A stretch of 33,697 nucleotides of DNA, from assembly GCA_002840675.1 (NCBI GenBank), contig PHBR01000018.1, forward strand, positions 1 to 33,697, in the 5' to 3' direction. A model generated the notes under the pieces. The model did not search any database, had not been told where the DNA came from, and worked only from the letters and a program-made list of their open reading frames with translations. Source of the DNA: Chloroflexi bacterium HGW-Chloroflexi-9. Its GTDB lineage: Bacteria > Chloroflexota > Dehalococcoidia > UBA2979. Each line of letters opens with the position of its first letter. The stretch's first letter is position 1. Made by a program: the position numbers and the translations under genes. Of the stretch, positions 1 to 8,366 are shown piece after piece.

Positions 1-525
1 GAGCAGTTGCCACGGCTCCCGCGCGACCAGGGCGGCGCGCCGCTCCGCGAGTTGCGCGCGCAGCCACGGCTGCGCCCCGGCGGTGAAGCGGCGCCGGGCG
101 TCCTCGAACGCCGCGTAGAGCCGGTCGTCGCCGGCGACCAGGCGGGCGTCCAGCAGGGCCGTGAAGGTCTCCACGTTCGCCTTCGCCGCCTCCGTGACCT
201 GTGGGACGGTGCGGACGGAGTGCCCGACCTTCAGCGCGGCGTCCCAGAGCGGGTAGAGGACGCGCTTCGCGCGGTCCTCCGCGCCCCGCTCGACCAGCAG
301 CATGACGTCTACGTCCGAGTGCCGGGCCTGCTCACGGCGGCCGTAGCCGCCCACGGCGACGACCGCGAAGCCGGAGGTGTCCACGTCCGCCGAGAGGGCG
401 GCGAGCGCCTCGTCCAGCAGGTCGGTCAGGTAGGCGCAGAGATCGGCGCCGGCGATCGCGCAGGCGCGCTCGGATACGTCCGAGCGCGCCTGCATGAAGC
501 GCAGCAGCGCAGCGTGTGCGGACAC
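1..525 (-). CDS. glnD: PII uridylyltransferase GlnD, N-terminal part (3' end outside window)
   Basis: GlnD uridylylates and deuridylylates PII proteins according to glutamine level. Only the first 175 codons are in the window, so this gene is missing from the ORF track. The reverse strand reads open from a GTG at 525, just after the glnK stop. It carries the nucleotidyltransferase signature GGYGRREQARHSDVDVMLL near residues 60-80, matching the GG-Y-GR-E...SD-D pattern of GlnD-like enzymes. The HD and ACT domains expected downstream cannot be seen. It is the last visible gene of amtB-glnK-glnD, an arrangement well known from Actinobacteria, and the preceding glnK keeps the Tyr51 substrate. The main doubt is the exact start, because GTG 525 has no strong Shine-Dalgarno sequence. 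Confidence 0.88.
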   Translation of the reverse strand, partial: MSAHAALLRFMQARSDVSERACAIAGADLCAYLTDLLDEALAALSADVDTSGFAVVAVGGYGRREQARHSDVDVMLLVERGAEDRAKRVLYPLWDAALKVGHSVRTVPQVTEAAKANVETFTALLDARLVAGDDRLYAAFEDARRRFTAGAQPWLRAQLAERRAALVAREPWQLL

Positions 526-531
526 GGGGGC

Positions 532-870
532 CTAGATGGCGTCCCGGCCGCGCTCGCCGGTGCGGATGCGGATGACATCCTCCACCGCCAGGACGGCGAT
601 CTTTCCGTCACCGATGGAGCCGGTGCGGGCCGTGGTCTCAATGGTGGAGATCACGGTCGGCGCCAGGGTGTCGTCCACCAGCACCTCGATCCGCACCTTC
701 GGGACCATGTCCACCTCGTACTCCGCGCCACGGTAGGTCTCCGTGTGGCCGGACTGGCGTCCGAAGCCCTGCGCGTTGATGGCGGTGAGGCCGGTCACGC
801 CCGCGCCCTTCAGCGCGTCGCGGACCTCGTCCAGCTTGAAGGGTGCGATGTAAGCAATCACCAGTTTCAT
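532..870 (-). CDS. glnK: PII nitrogen regulatory protein GlnK/GlnB
   Basis: This is a 112-residue PII signalling protein, the standard family length. It is a trimeric cytoplasmic sensor of ATP/ADP, 2-oxoglutarate and, through GlnD, glutamine. The N-terminal MKLVIAYIAPFKLDEV and the T-loop RGAEYEVDMVPK are typical, and Tyr51, the uridylylation site, is present. The C-terminal signature TGSIGDGKIAVLAVEDVIRI (about residues 83-102) also fits. The gene starts 9 bases after the amtB stop, with AGAGGA as ribosome binding site in the gap. Its position between amtB and glnD implies a GlnK-type role in gating AmtB. It is probably co-regulated through the box upstream of amtB. Confidence 0.96.
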   Translation of the reverse strand: MKLVIAYIAPFKLDEVRDALKGAGVTGLTAINAQGFGRQSGHTETYRGAEYEVDMVPKVRIEVLVDDTLAPTVISTIETTARTGSIGDGKIAVLAVEDVIRIRTGERGRDAI

Positions 871-879
871 GATGTCCTC

Positions 880-2103
880 TTACTCGGCCATCACGTAGGA
901 CTGCTCCTCGTGGAGCGAGAGGTCCAGGCCGCTCTGTTCTTCCACCACGGTCACCCGCAGGCCCATGGTCATGTCCAGCACCTTGGCGAGGATAAAGGTC
1001 ATGCCGAAGGAGAATGCGAACGCGATCACGACGCTCAGCGCCTGCCGGCCGAACTGCTCGATTCCGGCGACGAACAGGCCGCCGCTGTAGAGCTCCTCGG
1101 CGAGCAGGCCGGTGAGCAGCGCGCCGATAATGCCGCCGACCAGGTGGACGGCGATGACGTCCAGCGAGTCGTCGAAGTTGAACATGAACTTCAGGCGCAG
1201 AGCCGAGAAGCAGATGAGGCCGGAGGCCGCGCCGATCGCCATCGCACCCAGCGGTCCGACGAAGCCGGCGGCCGGGGTGATGGCGACGAGGCCGGCGACC
1301 GCGCCAGAGACGAAGCCCAGGGTGGTCGGCTTCCCGTGCATCACCTGCTCTGCCAGGATCCAGACGGTCGCGGCGACGGCCGCGGCGATCTGGGTGGTGA
1401 GGAAGGCGTTGCCCGCGAACTCGTCCGCGTTGAAAGCGGAGCCGGCGTTGAAGCCAAACCAGCCGAACCAGAGCATGCCCGCACCAAGGATCGTGAGCGG
1501 GAGCGAGTGCGGGCGGATCGCCTGCTGGCGCCAGCCCGTGCGCTTGCCCAGCACCAGCAGCAGCGCCAGCGCCGCGGCGCCAGCGTTGATGTGAACCACG
1601 AGGCCACCCGCGAAGTCGAACGCGCCGACCTGGTCGGCGATGAAGCCGCCGCCCCACACCCAGTGGGCCATGGGGGCGTAGACGATGATCGACCAGATCG
1701 CGACGAAGACCGCCCAGGTGGTGAACTTCATGCGTTCCGCGATCGCGCCCGAGATCAGGGCAGGGGTGATGATCGCGAACATCAACTGGAACATCATCTG
1801 CACGTTGTCCGGGTACGGCAGACCAAAGTGGTCGTTGCTCATGCCCAGTTCGCGCAGGCCCCAGAGGTCGAAGTTGCCGATGACGTTGTAGCCACCGATC
1901 TCCACCGCGCCGCTGAAGGCGAGCGATGCTCCGACCAGGACCCAGGTGATGGTGACGATACCCATCGCCACGTAGTTCTTCATCAGCATCCCGAGCACGT
2001 TCTTGGAGCGGACCATGCCGCCGTAGAAGAACGCGAGGCCCGGGGTCATGAAGAGGACGAGCGCGCAGCTCGTCAGCATCCACGCCGTTGCTCCGCTATC
2101 CAT
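880..2103 (-). CDS. amtB: Ammonium transporter AmtB
   Basis: This is a 407-residue polytopic inner-membrane ammonium channel of the Amt/Mep/Rh family, with about 11 hydrophobic segments. The start MDSGATAWMLTSCALVLFMTPGLAFFYGG matches the first helix of the family, so the protein is full length without a signal peptide. The pore histidines are seen in VVHINAGAAAL (about residue 170) and AVHLVGGIIGALL (about 320). A Shine-Dalgarno GGGAGGG precedes the ATG. It heads the operon with glnK and glnD. The C-terminal tail, VVEEQSGLDLSLHEEQSYVMAE, matches the cytoplasmic region that GlnK contacts in related systems. A GlnR-like operator lies about 65-105 bases upstream. Confidence 0.97.
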   Translation of the reverse strand: MDSGATAWMLTSCALVLFMTPGLAFFYGGMVRSKNVLGMLMKNYVAMGIVTITWVLVGASLAFSGAVEIGGYNVIGNFDLWGLRELGMSNDHFGLPYPDNVQMMFQLMFAIITPALISGAIAERMKFTTWAVFVAIWSIIVYAPMAHWVWGGGFIADQVGAFDFAGGLVVHINAGAAALALLLVLGKRTGWRQQAIRPHSLPLTILGAGMLWFGWFGFNAGSAFNADEFAGNAFLTTQIAAAVAATVWILAEQVMHGKPTTLGFVSGAVAGLVAITPAAGFVGPLGAMAIGAASGLICFSALRLKFMFNFDDSLDVIAVHLVGGIIGALLTGLLAEELYSGGLFVAGIEQFGRQALSVVIAFAFSFGMTFILAKVLDMTMGLRVTVVEEQSGLDLSLHEEQSYVMAE

Positions 2104-2169
2104 TCGTCCACCCTCCCAGGGGAACCGGCCCGCTTCGTTACGGGGCGATGATCAGACTCTCTGCGCCGT

Positions 2170-2207
2170 GTGTCCCGAGAATGTCGGTCGTGTTACATCC
2201 ACGTTTC
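2170..2207 (-). promoter_or_regulatory. GlnR-like operator upstream of amtB (four 11-bp-spaced half-sites)
   Basis: Read on the minus strand, four pentamers follow one another with exactly six bases between them: GAAAC, GTAAC, GACAT, GACAC. Actinobacterial GlnR binds GTnAC-n6-GAAAC tandem half-sites at this periodicity. The first two half-sites here are perfect matches and the last two are degraded. The site sits 67-104 bases before the amtB start. No GlnR gene is in the window, so the regulator is inferred. I could not find a sigma-54 -24/-12 element here. Confidence 0.55.
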
Positions 2208-2274
2208 GTACCGCCGGGCGGCCGCGGGGGCGTGGGCAGCGCCGCGGAGGATCGCGGGCGGGGGGATGAGCCGG

Positions 2275-2280
2275 TAGAAT
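2275..2280 (+). promoter_or_regulatory. Candidate -10 box (TAGAAT) for the Dam-type methyltransferase
   Basis: TAGAAT lies on the plus strand in the amtB/dam divergent gap. No start codon follows at the leaderless distance, so the transcript would carry a leader of roughly 90 bases if the GTG at 2376 is used. The rest of 2104-2375 holds the GlnR-like box and otherwise GC-rich sequence without a recognised gene. Confidence 0.35.
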
Positions 2281-2375
2281 CCGCATACTCCCCGACCTGG
2301 ACCACCCCTGGACCGGAGCGCGACGCCATTCCGCCAGCACGCCCCGCCGCCGTCGCTCGCCCTCGCGCCCCCGGC

Positions 2376-3320
<945 letters not shown>

Positions 3321-3720
3321 AGCCGGAGCCACGTCTCCAGGTCCTCAAGTTCGACCGCCTTGCCCGCCGCCTGCAGCCACGAGCGCATGTGACCGCTGAA
3401 CCCGGCGCCGTGGAACACCACGATTCCCGGGATCGGCCACGCAGCGATGTCATCGATGGTCGCGGGGATCTTCTCCTCCGCCGATCCGGAGACGCGCTGG
3501 TACTTCACCTCGATGCCGAGCGAGCGGCGCAACGTGGGGTCGGTCACGACCAGGTCGATACGTCGCCGCGCGCCCCAGAGCCGCCGGCCGACGTAGACCT
3601 CCGTCTCCACGTCCAGGCCCAGGTCGCGCGCGATCTGGGTGCAGGCGGCGACCAGCGACTGCCAGGAGGTCGGGTCGAAAAAGTGCCCCTGCTCGCCGGA
3701 CGGCTTCGTTGCTCGCGGCA

Positions 3721-4788
3721 TCAGCCGGCCGCCATCGCCGGGACACCCAGGCCGGCCGCCGTCTCCTCCAGCTGGCGCAGCGTCTCGTCGTCCAGCGGAA
3801 TGCCGGAGGCCAGGCGTTCCGCCATCCGGCAGCGCTCCGGCTCACCGGCGAGCAGCACCTCGTCGTGGCCGGGGGCATATGGCGGCTCGGTCACGTGCGC
3901 GGCCAGCGCCTCGTACATCTCGCGCCACGCCTCAGGCTCCGTGAAGCGGCCGAGGTCGAACGCGATCAGCCAGACGCCGTTCGTGCCACGGGCGCCCTCG
4001 ACCGCGGTGCCGGAACCGGAGAGCGCGCCGGAGAGTAGTTCGATCGCCAGGTTCAGCCCGAAGCCCTTGTAGCCGCCGACCGGCCCGCCCACGGGGAGGA
4101 GCGCGCCCGGCTTCGGGTTATCGCCGGTGCCGTAAAAGTCGCGCGCGTCGGTGGTCGGTCGCCCGTCGCCATCGATGATGTCGCCGGGCGGGACGGGTGT
4201 GTTGCGGTTCACGGCGACCTTCAGTTTGCCCTCCGCGATCACGGAAGTCGCCATGTCCAGCACGAACGGCTTTGCGGGGTCGCCGGACGGCAGCGCGATC
4301 ATCAGCGGGTTCGTGCCGGTGCGGCGGTGCCCGCCGCCGAACGCCGCCGTCAGGCGGACGCCCGGCGAGTTCACGCCGCCCATCGCACCGAGGCCGGCGG
4401 CGACGGCCTGCTCCCCGTACGCGCCCACCCGGCCGATGTGGCCGGTGTTGAAGCAGGAGACGAACGCCACGCCCGCCTCGCGCGCCTTCGCGATCGCGAT
4501 CTCCGTGGCGCGTATCGCGACCACCGGCCCCAGGTTCATGCCGCCATCGATCAGCGCGGTCGCGCCGGACTCGCGAGCGATGGTCGTTGGGGCGCCCGGC
4601 CGGAGCACGCCGTCCTTCGCGAGCGCGACATAACCCGGAACGCGGATCACGCCGTGCGAGTCGTGCCCCCGCAGGTTCGCGCCGACGAGGTGGGCCGCGA
4701 CCGTCCGCGCCTCGTCCGGCGGGGAGCCGGCCGCCTCGAAGATCGCGGCGACGTGGTCCTCCAGCGCGCCGGCGGGGACGGACGGCAC
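3721..4788 (-). CDS. Ldh2-family NAD(P)-dependent malate/L-lactate/2-hydroxyacid dehydrogenase
   Basis: Oxidoreductase of the Ldh2/MDH2/YlbC family, about 355 residues, which interconverts 2-hydroxy acids and 2-oxo acids with NAD(P). Family signatures are RGHDSHGVIRVPGY (containing the catalytic His), CFNTGHIGRVGAYGEQAVAAG, GGVNSPG, NPLMIALPSGDP, FVLDMATSVIAEGK and GGYKGFGLNLAIELLSGALSG. The ORF track start at 4842 would overlap the aldolase gene by 50 bp. The GTG at 4788 has GGAGG nine bases upstream, begins just past the aldolase stop and gives the family length, so it is preferred. It sits in an operon with an HpaI-type aldolase and a D-2-hydroxyacid dehydrogenase, suggesting a pathway through 2-oxo/2-hydroxy acids. 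The substrate is not determinable. Confidence 0.9.
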   Translation of the reverse strand: MPSVPAGALEDHVAAIFEAAGSPPDEARTVAAHLVGANLRGHDSHGVIRVPGYVALAKDGVLRPGAPTTIARESGATALIDGGMNLGPVVAIRATEIAIAKAREAGVAFVSCFNTGHIGRVGAYGEQAVAAGLGAMGGVNSPGVRLTAAFGGGHRRTGTNPLMIALPSGDPAKPFVLDMATSVIAEGKLKVAVNRNTPVPPGDIIDGDGRPTTDARDFYGTGDNPKPGALLPVGGPVGGYKGFGLNLAIELLSGALSGSGTAVEGARGTNGVWLIAFDLGRFTEPEAWREMYEALAAHVTEPPYAPGHDEVLLAGEPERCRMAERLASGIPLDDETLRQLEETAAGLGVPAMAAG

Positions 4789-4792
4789 CTCG

Positions 4793-5584
4793 CTAGGCCT
4801 CCGGCTCCACGCGCGGGGTGCCGGTGTCGCCACGGGCGGCACCGAGGTCGGCGGCGGCCTTGGCGCGCATGAAGCCCATGTCGGAGCCCAGCGTCACCAT
4901 CTGGAAGCCGGCTTTCAGCCACTTCGTCGTGAACTCCAGGCTGCCGGTGTGCATGCCGGGTGCGACGCCGTGGCGGCGGCAGGCCTCGTAGATCTGCATG
5001 CACATCGCCTCGTGGCGCGGGTCGCGGTTATCGCCCGTGGGCGCGAGGTCGAGCGCGTACGCGAGGTCGCTGGGGCCGATGTAGGCGCAGTCCAGCCCCG
5101 GCACCGAGAGAATCTCGTCCAGGTTCTCGATGCCCTCTTTCGTCTCGATCATGCCGATGATCGCGACTTCGTCGTTGGCGTGGGCCTGGTAGTCGGAGCC
5201 GGCGTACAGGGTGGCGCGCGCCGGGCCGGAGGAGCGGCCGCCGGCCGGCGGGTACTTCGCGGCCCAGACGGCACGGCGGGCCTCCTCCGCGTTGTTGATG
5301 AGCGGCACCACCACGCCGTACGCGCCGGCGTCCAGCACCTTCATGATCACGGAGGGCTCGTTCCACGGGACGCGCACGAAGGGGATCGTGGCGGTGGTGG
5401 AGATCGCACGCAGCATGTGCTGAGCGTCGGAGTAGTCGATCAGGCCGTGCTGCATGTCCACGCAGAGCCAGTCGAAGCCCACGTTCGCCATGACCTCGGT
5501 GGCGTGGGCGTCCGGGCTGGCAAGCCAGGCGCCGACGGTCTGCTTGCCGGCGCGCCAGGCGCGCAGAGTCGTGTTCGGTCGCAT
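4793..5584 (-). CDS. HpcH/HpaI-family aldolase
   Basis: Class II (metal-dependent) pyruvate aldolase of the HpcH/HpaI family, 263 residues, related to 4-hydroxy-2-oxoheptanedioate and 2-keto-3-deoxy-sugar-acid aldolases. Signatures include GAWLASPDAHATEVMANVGF, FDWLCVDMQHGLIDY (D and H of the active site), FVRVPWNEPSVIMKVLDAGA, then IGMIETKEGIENLDEI with the metal-binding Glu, and YIGPSDLA with the second acidic ligand. The ATG is preceded by GGAAGGA. It lies 28 bases after the hydroxyacid dehydrogenase, and 4 bases separate its stop codon from the Ldh2 start, so all are probably one transcript. It would split a 4-hydroxy-2-oxo acid into pyruvate and an aldehyde. The natural substrate is unknown. 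Confidence 0.92.
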   Translation of the reverse strand: MRPNTTLRAWRAGKQTVGAWLASPDAHATEVMANVGFDWLCVDMQHGLIDYSDAQHMLRAISTTATIPFVRVPWNEPSVIMKVLDAGAYGVVVPLINNAEEARRAVWAAKYPPAGGRSSGPARATLYAGSDYQAHANDEVAIIGMIETKEGIENLDEILSVPGLDCAYIGPSDLAYALDLAPTGDNRDPRHEAMCMQIYEACRRHGVAPGMHTGSLEFTTKWLKAGFQMVTLGSDMGFMRAKAAADLGAARGDTGTPRVEPEA

Positions 5585-5612
5585 GGAGGCGGTCCTTCCG
5601 GCTCGTCAGACC

Positions 5613-6635
5613 TCAGCGCAGGGCGCGCTTCGGCGTGACCTCGTGTCGATTCGGGATGGTGGCGAACTCGTCCGGCCAGCGGCCCTCCATGAAGGCGACC
5701 ACCGTCCGGCCGATGCGCTCTTTGATGTGGCGGTTGGACCGCTCCGAGTAGAACGCCGAGTGAGGCGTCAGCACGACGTTGTCGAAGCCGACGAGCGGCG
5801 ACAGCGGAGGTACCGGCTCCACCTCGAACACGTCGATGCCGGCACCACCCAGCCGGCCTTCGCGCAGCGCCTCCACCAGCGCCGCCTCCTCCACGATCGG
5901 CCCGCGCGCGGTGTTCACGAGGATGGCGCCGGGGCGCATGCGCGCGAACTGCTCACGCGAGAAGAGGTGGTGCGTGTCCGGGGTCAGCGGCGCGTGGATC
6001 GAGATGTGGTCGGAGTCCTCCAGCAGCGCGTCCAGCGTCGGCGCGCGCTCCACGCCGTGCTCCGCGAAGACGGAGTCGGGCAGGTACGGGTCGAACGCCA
6101 GCACGCGCATGTCCATCGCCAGCGCGCGGCGCGCCATGTGCCTCCCGATGTTCCCGAACGCCACGATGCCCAGCGTCTGGCCGGTGAGCGGTGGCGAGAT
6201 CGGCAGCGGGACGCCTCGGTAGGCGCCGTTGCGGATCGAGCGGTCGTGCAGCACGACCTTGCGGGCGACGGCGAGGAGCAGCATGAGGGCGTGGTTCGCG
6301 ACCTCCGGCTGGCAGAAATCCGGGTAGTGCGCGACCACGACGCCGTGCCGGGTCGCCGCGTCGACATCGAGCGTGTCGATGCCGACGCCGTAGCGGATGA
6401 TCAACTCCAGCCCGGGGACCTGCTCCAGCAGCGGCCCGTCGATGCGGGCGCTGCCCACCAGCACGGCCTGGGCGTCGCGGAGCAGGGTGGCGCGTTCCTC
6501 CTGCGAGGAGGCACGCTGCACCAGTACGCGCCCGCCCGCCGGCTCGATGATCGAGCGTTCGATCTCGAACCAGGCGGGGTCCGCGGACTCCGTCTGGACG
6601 GCGAGGAACGGTGCCGCTGCCCCCTGGTTGGCCAT
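5613..6635 (-). CDS. D-2-hydroxyacid dehydrogenase (CtBP/phosphoglycerate dehydrogenase-like)
   Basis: NAD-dependent D-isomer-specific 2-hydroxyacid dehydrogenase, 340 residues. It shows IIRYGVGIDTLDVDAA, the Rossmann segment LGIVAFGNIGRHMARRAL, HAPLTPDTHHLF, NTARGPIVEEAAL (catalytic Arg) and LTPHSAFYSE (catalytic His). The first glycine of the usual GxGxxG is alanine (AFGNIG), a mild deviation. The ATG at 6635 lies seven bases after a TATGCT -10 box, so it is probably leaderless; the ORF track start at 6791 is too far upstream. It heads an operon with the HpaI aldolase, Ldh2 dehydrogenase and nuclease. Together these could interconvert D- and L-hydroxy acids around a pyruvate-releasing cleavage, which is inference. 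Confidence 0.92.
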   Translation of the reverse strand: MANQGAAAPFLAVQTESADPAWFEIERSIIEPAGGRVLVQRASSQEERATLLRDAQAVLVGSARIDGPLLEQVPGLELIIRYGVGIDTLDVDAATRHGVVVAHYPDFCQPEVANHALMLLLAVARKVVLHDRSIRNGAYRGVPLPISPPLTGQTLGIVAFGNIGRHMARRALAMDMRVLAFDPYLPDSVFAEHGVERAPTLDALLEDSDHISIHAPLTPDTHHLFSREQFARMRPGAILVNTARGPIVEEAALVEALREGRLGGAGIDVFEVEPVPPLSPLVGFDNVVLTPHSAFYSERSNRHIKERIGRTVVAFMEGRWPDEFATIPNRHEVTPKRALR

Positions 6636-6642
6636 GCGCCGG

Positions 6643-6648
6643 AGCATA
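6643..6648 (-). promoter_or_regulatory. -10 box TATGCT, leaderless start of the hydroxyacid dehydrogenase operon
   Basis: TATGCT on the minus strand is followed by seven bases and then ATG 6635, so transcription should begin at or near the A of the start codon. No good -35 hexamer is visible. Confidence 0.5.
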
Positions 6649-6725
6649 CACGGGTCGGACGCGCCCCCGGCCCCAGGCCGGCCCGCGAGTGCCGCCGTAC
6701 GAGGGCGGCTGGCCGCTCTCCGCGC

Positions 6726-6731
6726 TAGACT
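6726..6731 (+). promoter_or_regulatory. -10 box TAGACT for the small acidic protein
   Basis: TAGACT on the plus strand lies 34 bases before GTG 6766. Unlike its neighbours, this gene has a leader with a clear Shine-Dalgarno (GGGAGGG). Confidence 0.4.
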
Positions 6732-6765
6732 CAGCCTGCGGTGGGTTACTTCGGGAGGGTCTGAC

Positions 6766-6978
6766 GTGAACGACGAACTGCTGGCTCGCATCCTCGATCA
6801 CCTCGAGGGGGACGACTTCGACCTGGACGACGATGACAACGCTGACGGGTTCGACCTCCCCGCCTTCCAGCGCAACCACACCCTTCCCCGCTGGCTGGCG
6901 CAGTGGCCCGACTACTCCTGGGCGCGCCAGCAGTTCGAGGACGCTCGCGAGGTCCGCGACTGGGGGCTCACCGACTAG
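6766..6978 (+). CDS. Small acidic hypothetical protein
   Basis: A 70-residue protein starting at GTG 6766, with Shine-Dalgarno GGGAGGG at about 6753-6760. The ORF track runs from 6397, but everything before 6766 is antisense to the dehydrogenase. Residues 1-28 are strongly acidic (GDDFDLDDDDNADGFDL), followed by an aromatic stretch, LPRWLAQWPDYSWARQQFED. There is no signal peptide or membrane segment. It lies 47 bases upstream of ogt on the same strand. I do not recognise the family. The acidic N-terminus could mimic nucleic acid or bind metal, but that is speculation. Confidence 0.7.
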   Translation: MNDELLARILDHLEGDDFDLDDDDNADGFDLPAFQRNHTLPRWLAQWPDYSWARQQFEDAREVRDWGLTD

Positions 6979-7025
6979 AGACTCCCCGACGGGCGGTCTA
7001 GAGCCGCCGGAGATCAGGTGCCGTG

Positions 7026-7574
7026 ATGGCGTACTACGACCTGCTTGAATCCCCCGTGGGGACGGTGTTTGTCGGCGGTTCCGCCGAGGGCATCCACCGC
7101 GTGGATTTCGGGGGCGGGGACCGCGAACTCGACTGGTTCCTCGGACGGCTCGCCGTCGAGGCCGGCGTCCCGCTGGACGACGTGCGCCGCGACCCGGTCG
7201 CGGCCGCCGAGGCGACCCGGCAGTTGCACGAGTACTTCGCCGGCGAACGCACCACGTTCGACCTGCCGCTCGCGCCCCGCGGTACCGAGTTCCAGCGCCG
7301 CGTGTGGATGGCGCTGCGGGAGATCCCCGCGGGCGAGACGCGCTCCTACGGCCAGATCGCGGCCCGCCTCGGCCAGCCCACGGCATCGAGGGCGGTCGGC
7401 GCGGCGAACGGGCAGAACCCGCTGGCCGTGGTTGTACCCTGCCACCGCGTGGTCGGCGCCAACGGGACGCTGACCGGCTACGCCGGGGGCCTGGACCGCA
7501 AGGCCTGGCTCCTGGACCACGAGGCCCGCGCGCTGCCGCTGTTTGCGGCGGCAGCCGGCATGGGGAGGAACTAG
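7026..7574 (+). CDS. ogt: Methylated-DNA--protein-cysteine S-methyltransferase
   Basis: Repair protein that transfers O6-alkyl groups from guanine to its own cysteine in a suicide reaction, about 182 residues. The active-site motif [20 protein letters not shown] is present, as are the helix-turn-helix region [18 protein letters not shown] and [12 protein letters not shown]. The N-terminal domain ([17 protein letters not shown]) is of the Ogt/MGMT type, without an Ada regulatory domain. GTG 7023 and ATG 7026 are adjacent possible starts; ATG is used here. An imperfect dyad around TCTAGA (6992-7008) lies just upstream and may include the promoter. The SDR gene starts three bases after its stop codon, so the two are probably co-transcribed. 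Confidence 0.94.
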   Translation: MAYYDLLESPVGTVFVGGSAEGIHRVDFGGGDRELDWFLGRLAVEAGVPLDDVRRDPVAAAEATRQLHEYFAGERTTFDLPLAPRGTEFQRRVWMALREIPAGETRSYGQIAARLGQPTASRAVGAANGQNPLAVVVPCHRVVGANGTLTGYAGGLDRKAWLLDHEARALPLFAAAAGMGRN

Positions 7575-7577
7575 TAC

Positions 7578-8363
7578 ATGGCGAAGCCACTCGAAGGTCG
7601 TGTCGCACTGGTCACCGGGGCCAGCCGCGGGATTGGTGAATACGTCTCGCGCGCCCTCGCGGAGGCCGGCGCGAAGGTCGCCATCGCCGCGCGCACGGAG
7701 GAGGTCAGCGACCCCCGCCTGCCCGGCACGATTCACACGGTCGCGCAGGCGATCCGTGACGCCGGTGGCCAGGCGATGGGCGTCCGCATGGACGTCCGCG
7801 ACGGCGACAGTATTGCCGAGGGCGTGAAGAAGGTCGTCGACGAGTGGGGCAAGATCGACATCCTCGTCAACAACGCCGCCATCCTCGTGCCCGGCACGAT
7901 TGAGAGCGTGCAGGACCGCCACCTGGACCTGATCTGGCAGGTCGACCTGCGCGGGCCGTTGCTGCTGATGAAGCACGTGGTCCCGATGATGAAGAAGGCC
8001 GGCCAGGGCCACATCATCAACGTCTCCTCGCGCGCGGGCGTGTTCCCCGGCCCCGGCCCCTACAAGGAGGTCCGCGGCGGTGGCGCGTTCTACGGCATGG
8101 TGAAGGCCGGCCTGGAGCGCTTCTCGCAGGCACTCGCGATGGAGCTGCAGGACGACAACATCTCCGTGAACGTGCTGTCCCCGGACGGCCGCATCAAGAC
8201 GCCGGGCAACATCTGGGCGCAGAACGACCGTGAGAACCCGAACCTGGACTTCGAGGAAGCCTGGGAGATGGGCAAGGGCGTCGCCTGGATCTGCCAGCAG
8301 GGCGTGGAGTTCACCGGCCAGATCCGCTTCGACAAGGAACTCTGCGCCGAGAAGGGCCTCTAG
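7578..8363 (+). CDS. SDR-family NAD(P)-dependent oxidoreductase
   Basis: Short-chain dehydrogenase/reductase, 261 residues, cytoplasmic. It shows the cofactor motif TGASRGIG (about 14-21), NNAAI, catalytic Ser in NVSSRAG and the YxxxK pair in FYGMVKAGLERF. An insertion, FPGPGPYKEVRGGGA, sits between the catalytic Ser and Tyr. The C-terminal part, GVEFTGQIRFDKELCAEKGL, gives no substrate hint. It is three bases downstream of ogt. The next ORF follows in the same reading frame directly after this TAG. Substrate unknown. Confidence 0.92.
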   Translation: MAKPLEGRVALVTGASRGIGEYVSRALAEAGAKVAIAARTEEVSDPRLPGTIHTVAQAIRDAGGQAMGVRMDVRDGDSIAEGVKKVVDEWGKIDILVNNAAILVPGTIESVQDRHLDLIWQVDLRGPLLLMKHVVPMMKKAGQGHIINVSSRAGVFPGPGPYKEVRGGGAFYGMVKAGLERFSQALAMELQDDNISVNVLSPDGRIKTPGNIWAQNDRENPNLDFEEAWEMGKGVAWICQQGVEFTGQIRFDKELCAEKGL

Positions 8364-8366
8364 GCG

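Noticed and set aside
7-2151. 714-aa plus-strand ORF
   Set aside because: It is antisense to glnD, glnK and amtB, all of which have clear family motifs on the minus strand. Its Arg/Asp/His-rich sequence is typical of a high-GC shadow frame.
2104-2169. Sigma-54 (-24/-12) promoter for amtB
   Set aside because: I found no GG-N10-GC element with the proper TGGCA/TTGC surroundings in the amtB upstream region; the GlnR-like array is the better signal.
6992-7008. Terminator between the small acidic gene and ogt
   Set aside because: GGCGG-TCTAGAG-CCGCC is a short imperfect dyad without a T-run and overlaps a possible -10 box, so it fits a promoter or operator better than a terminator.
5953-7608. 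551-aa minus-strand ORF
   Set aside because: It is a shadow of the hydroxyacid dehydrogenase in another frame, continued antisense to the small acidic protein and ogt; no domain is visible.
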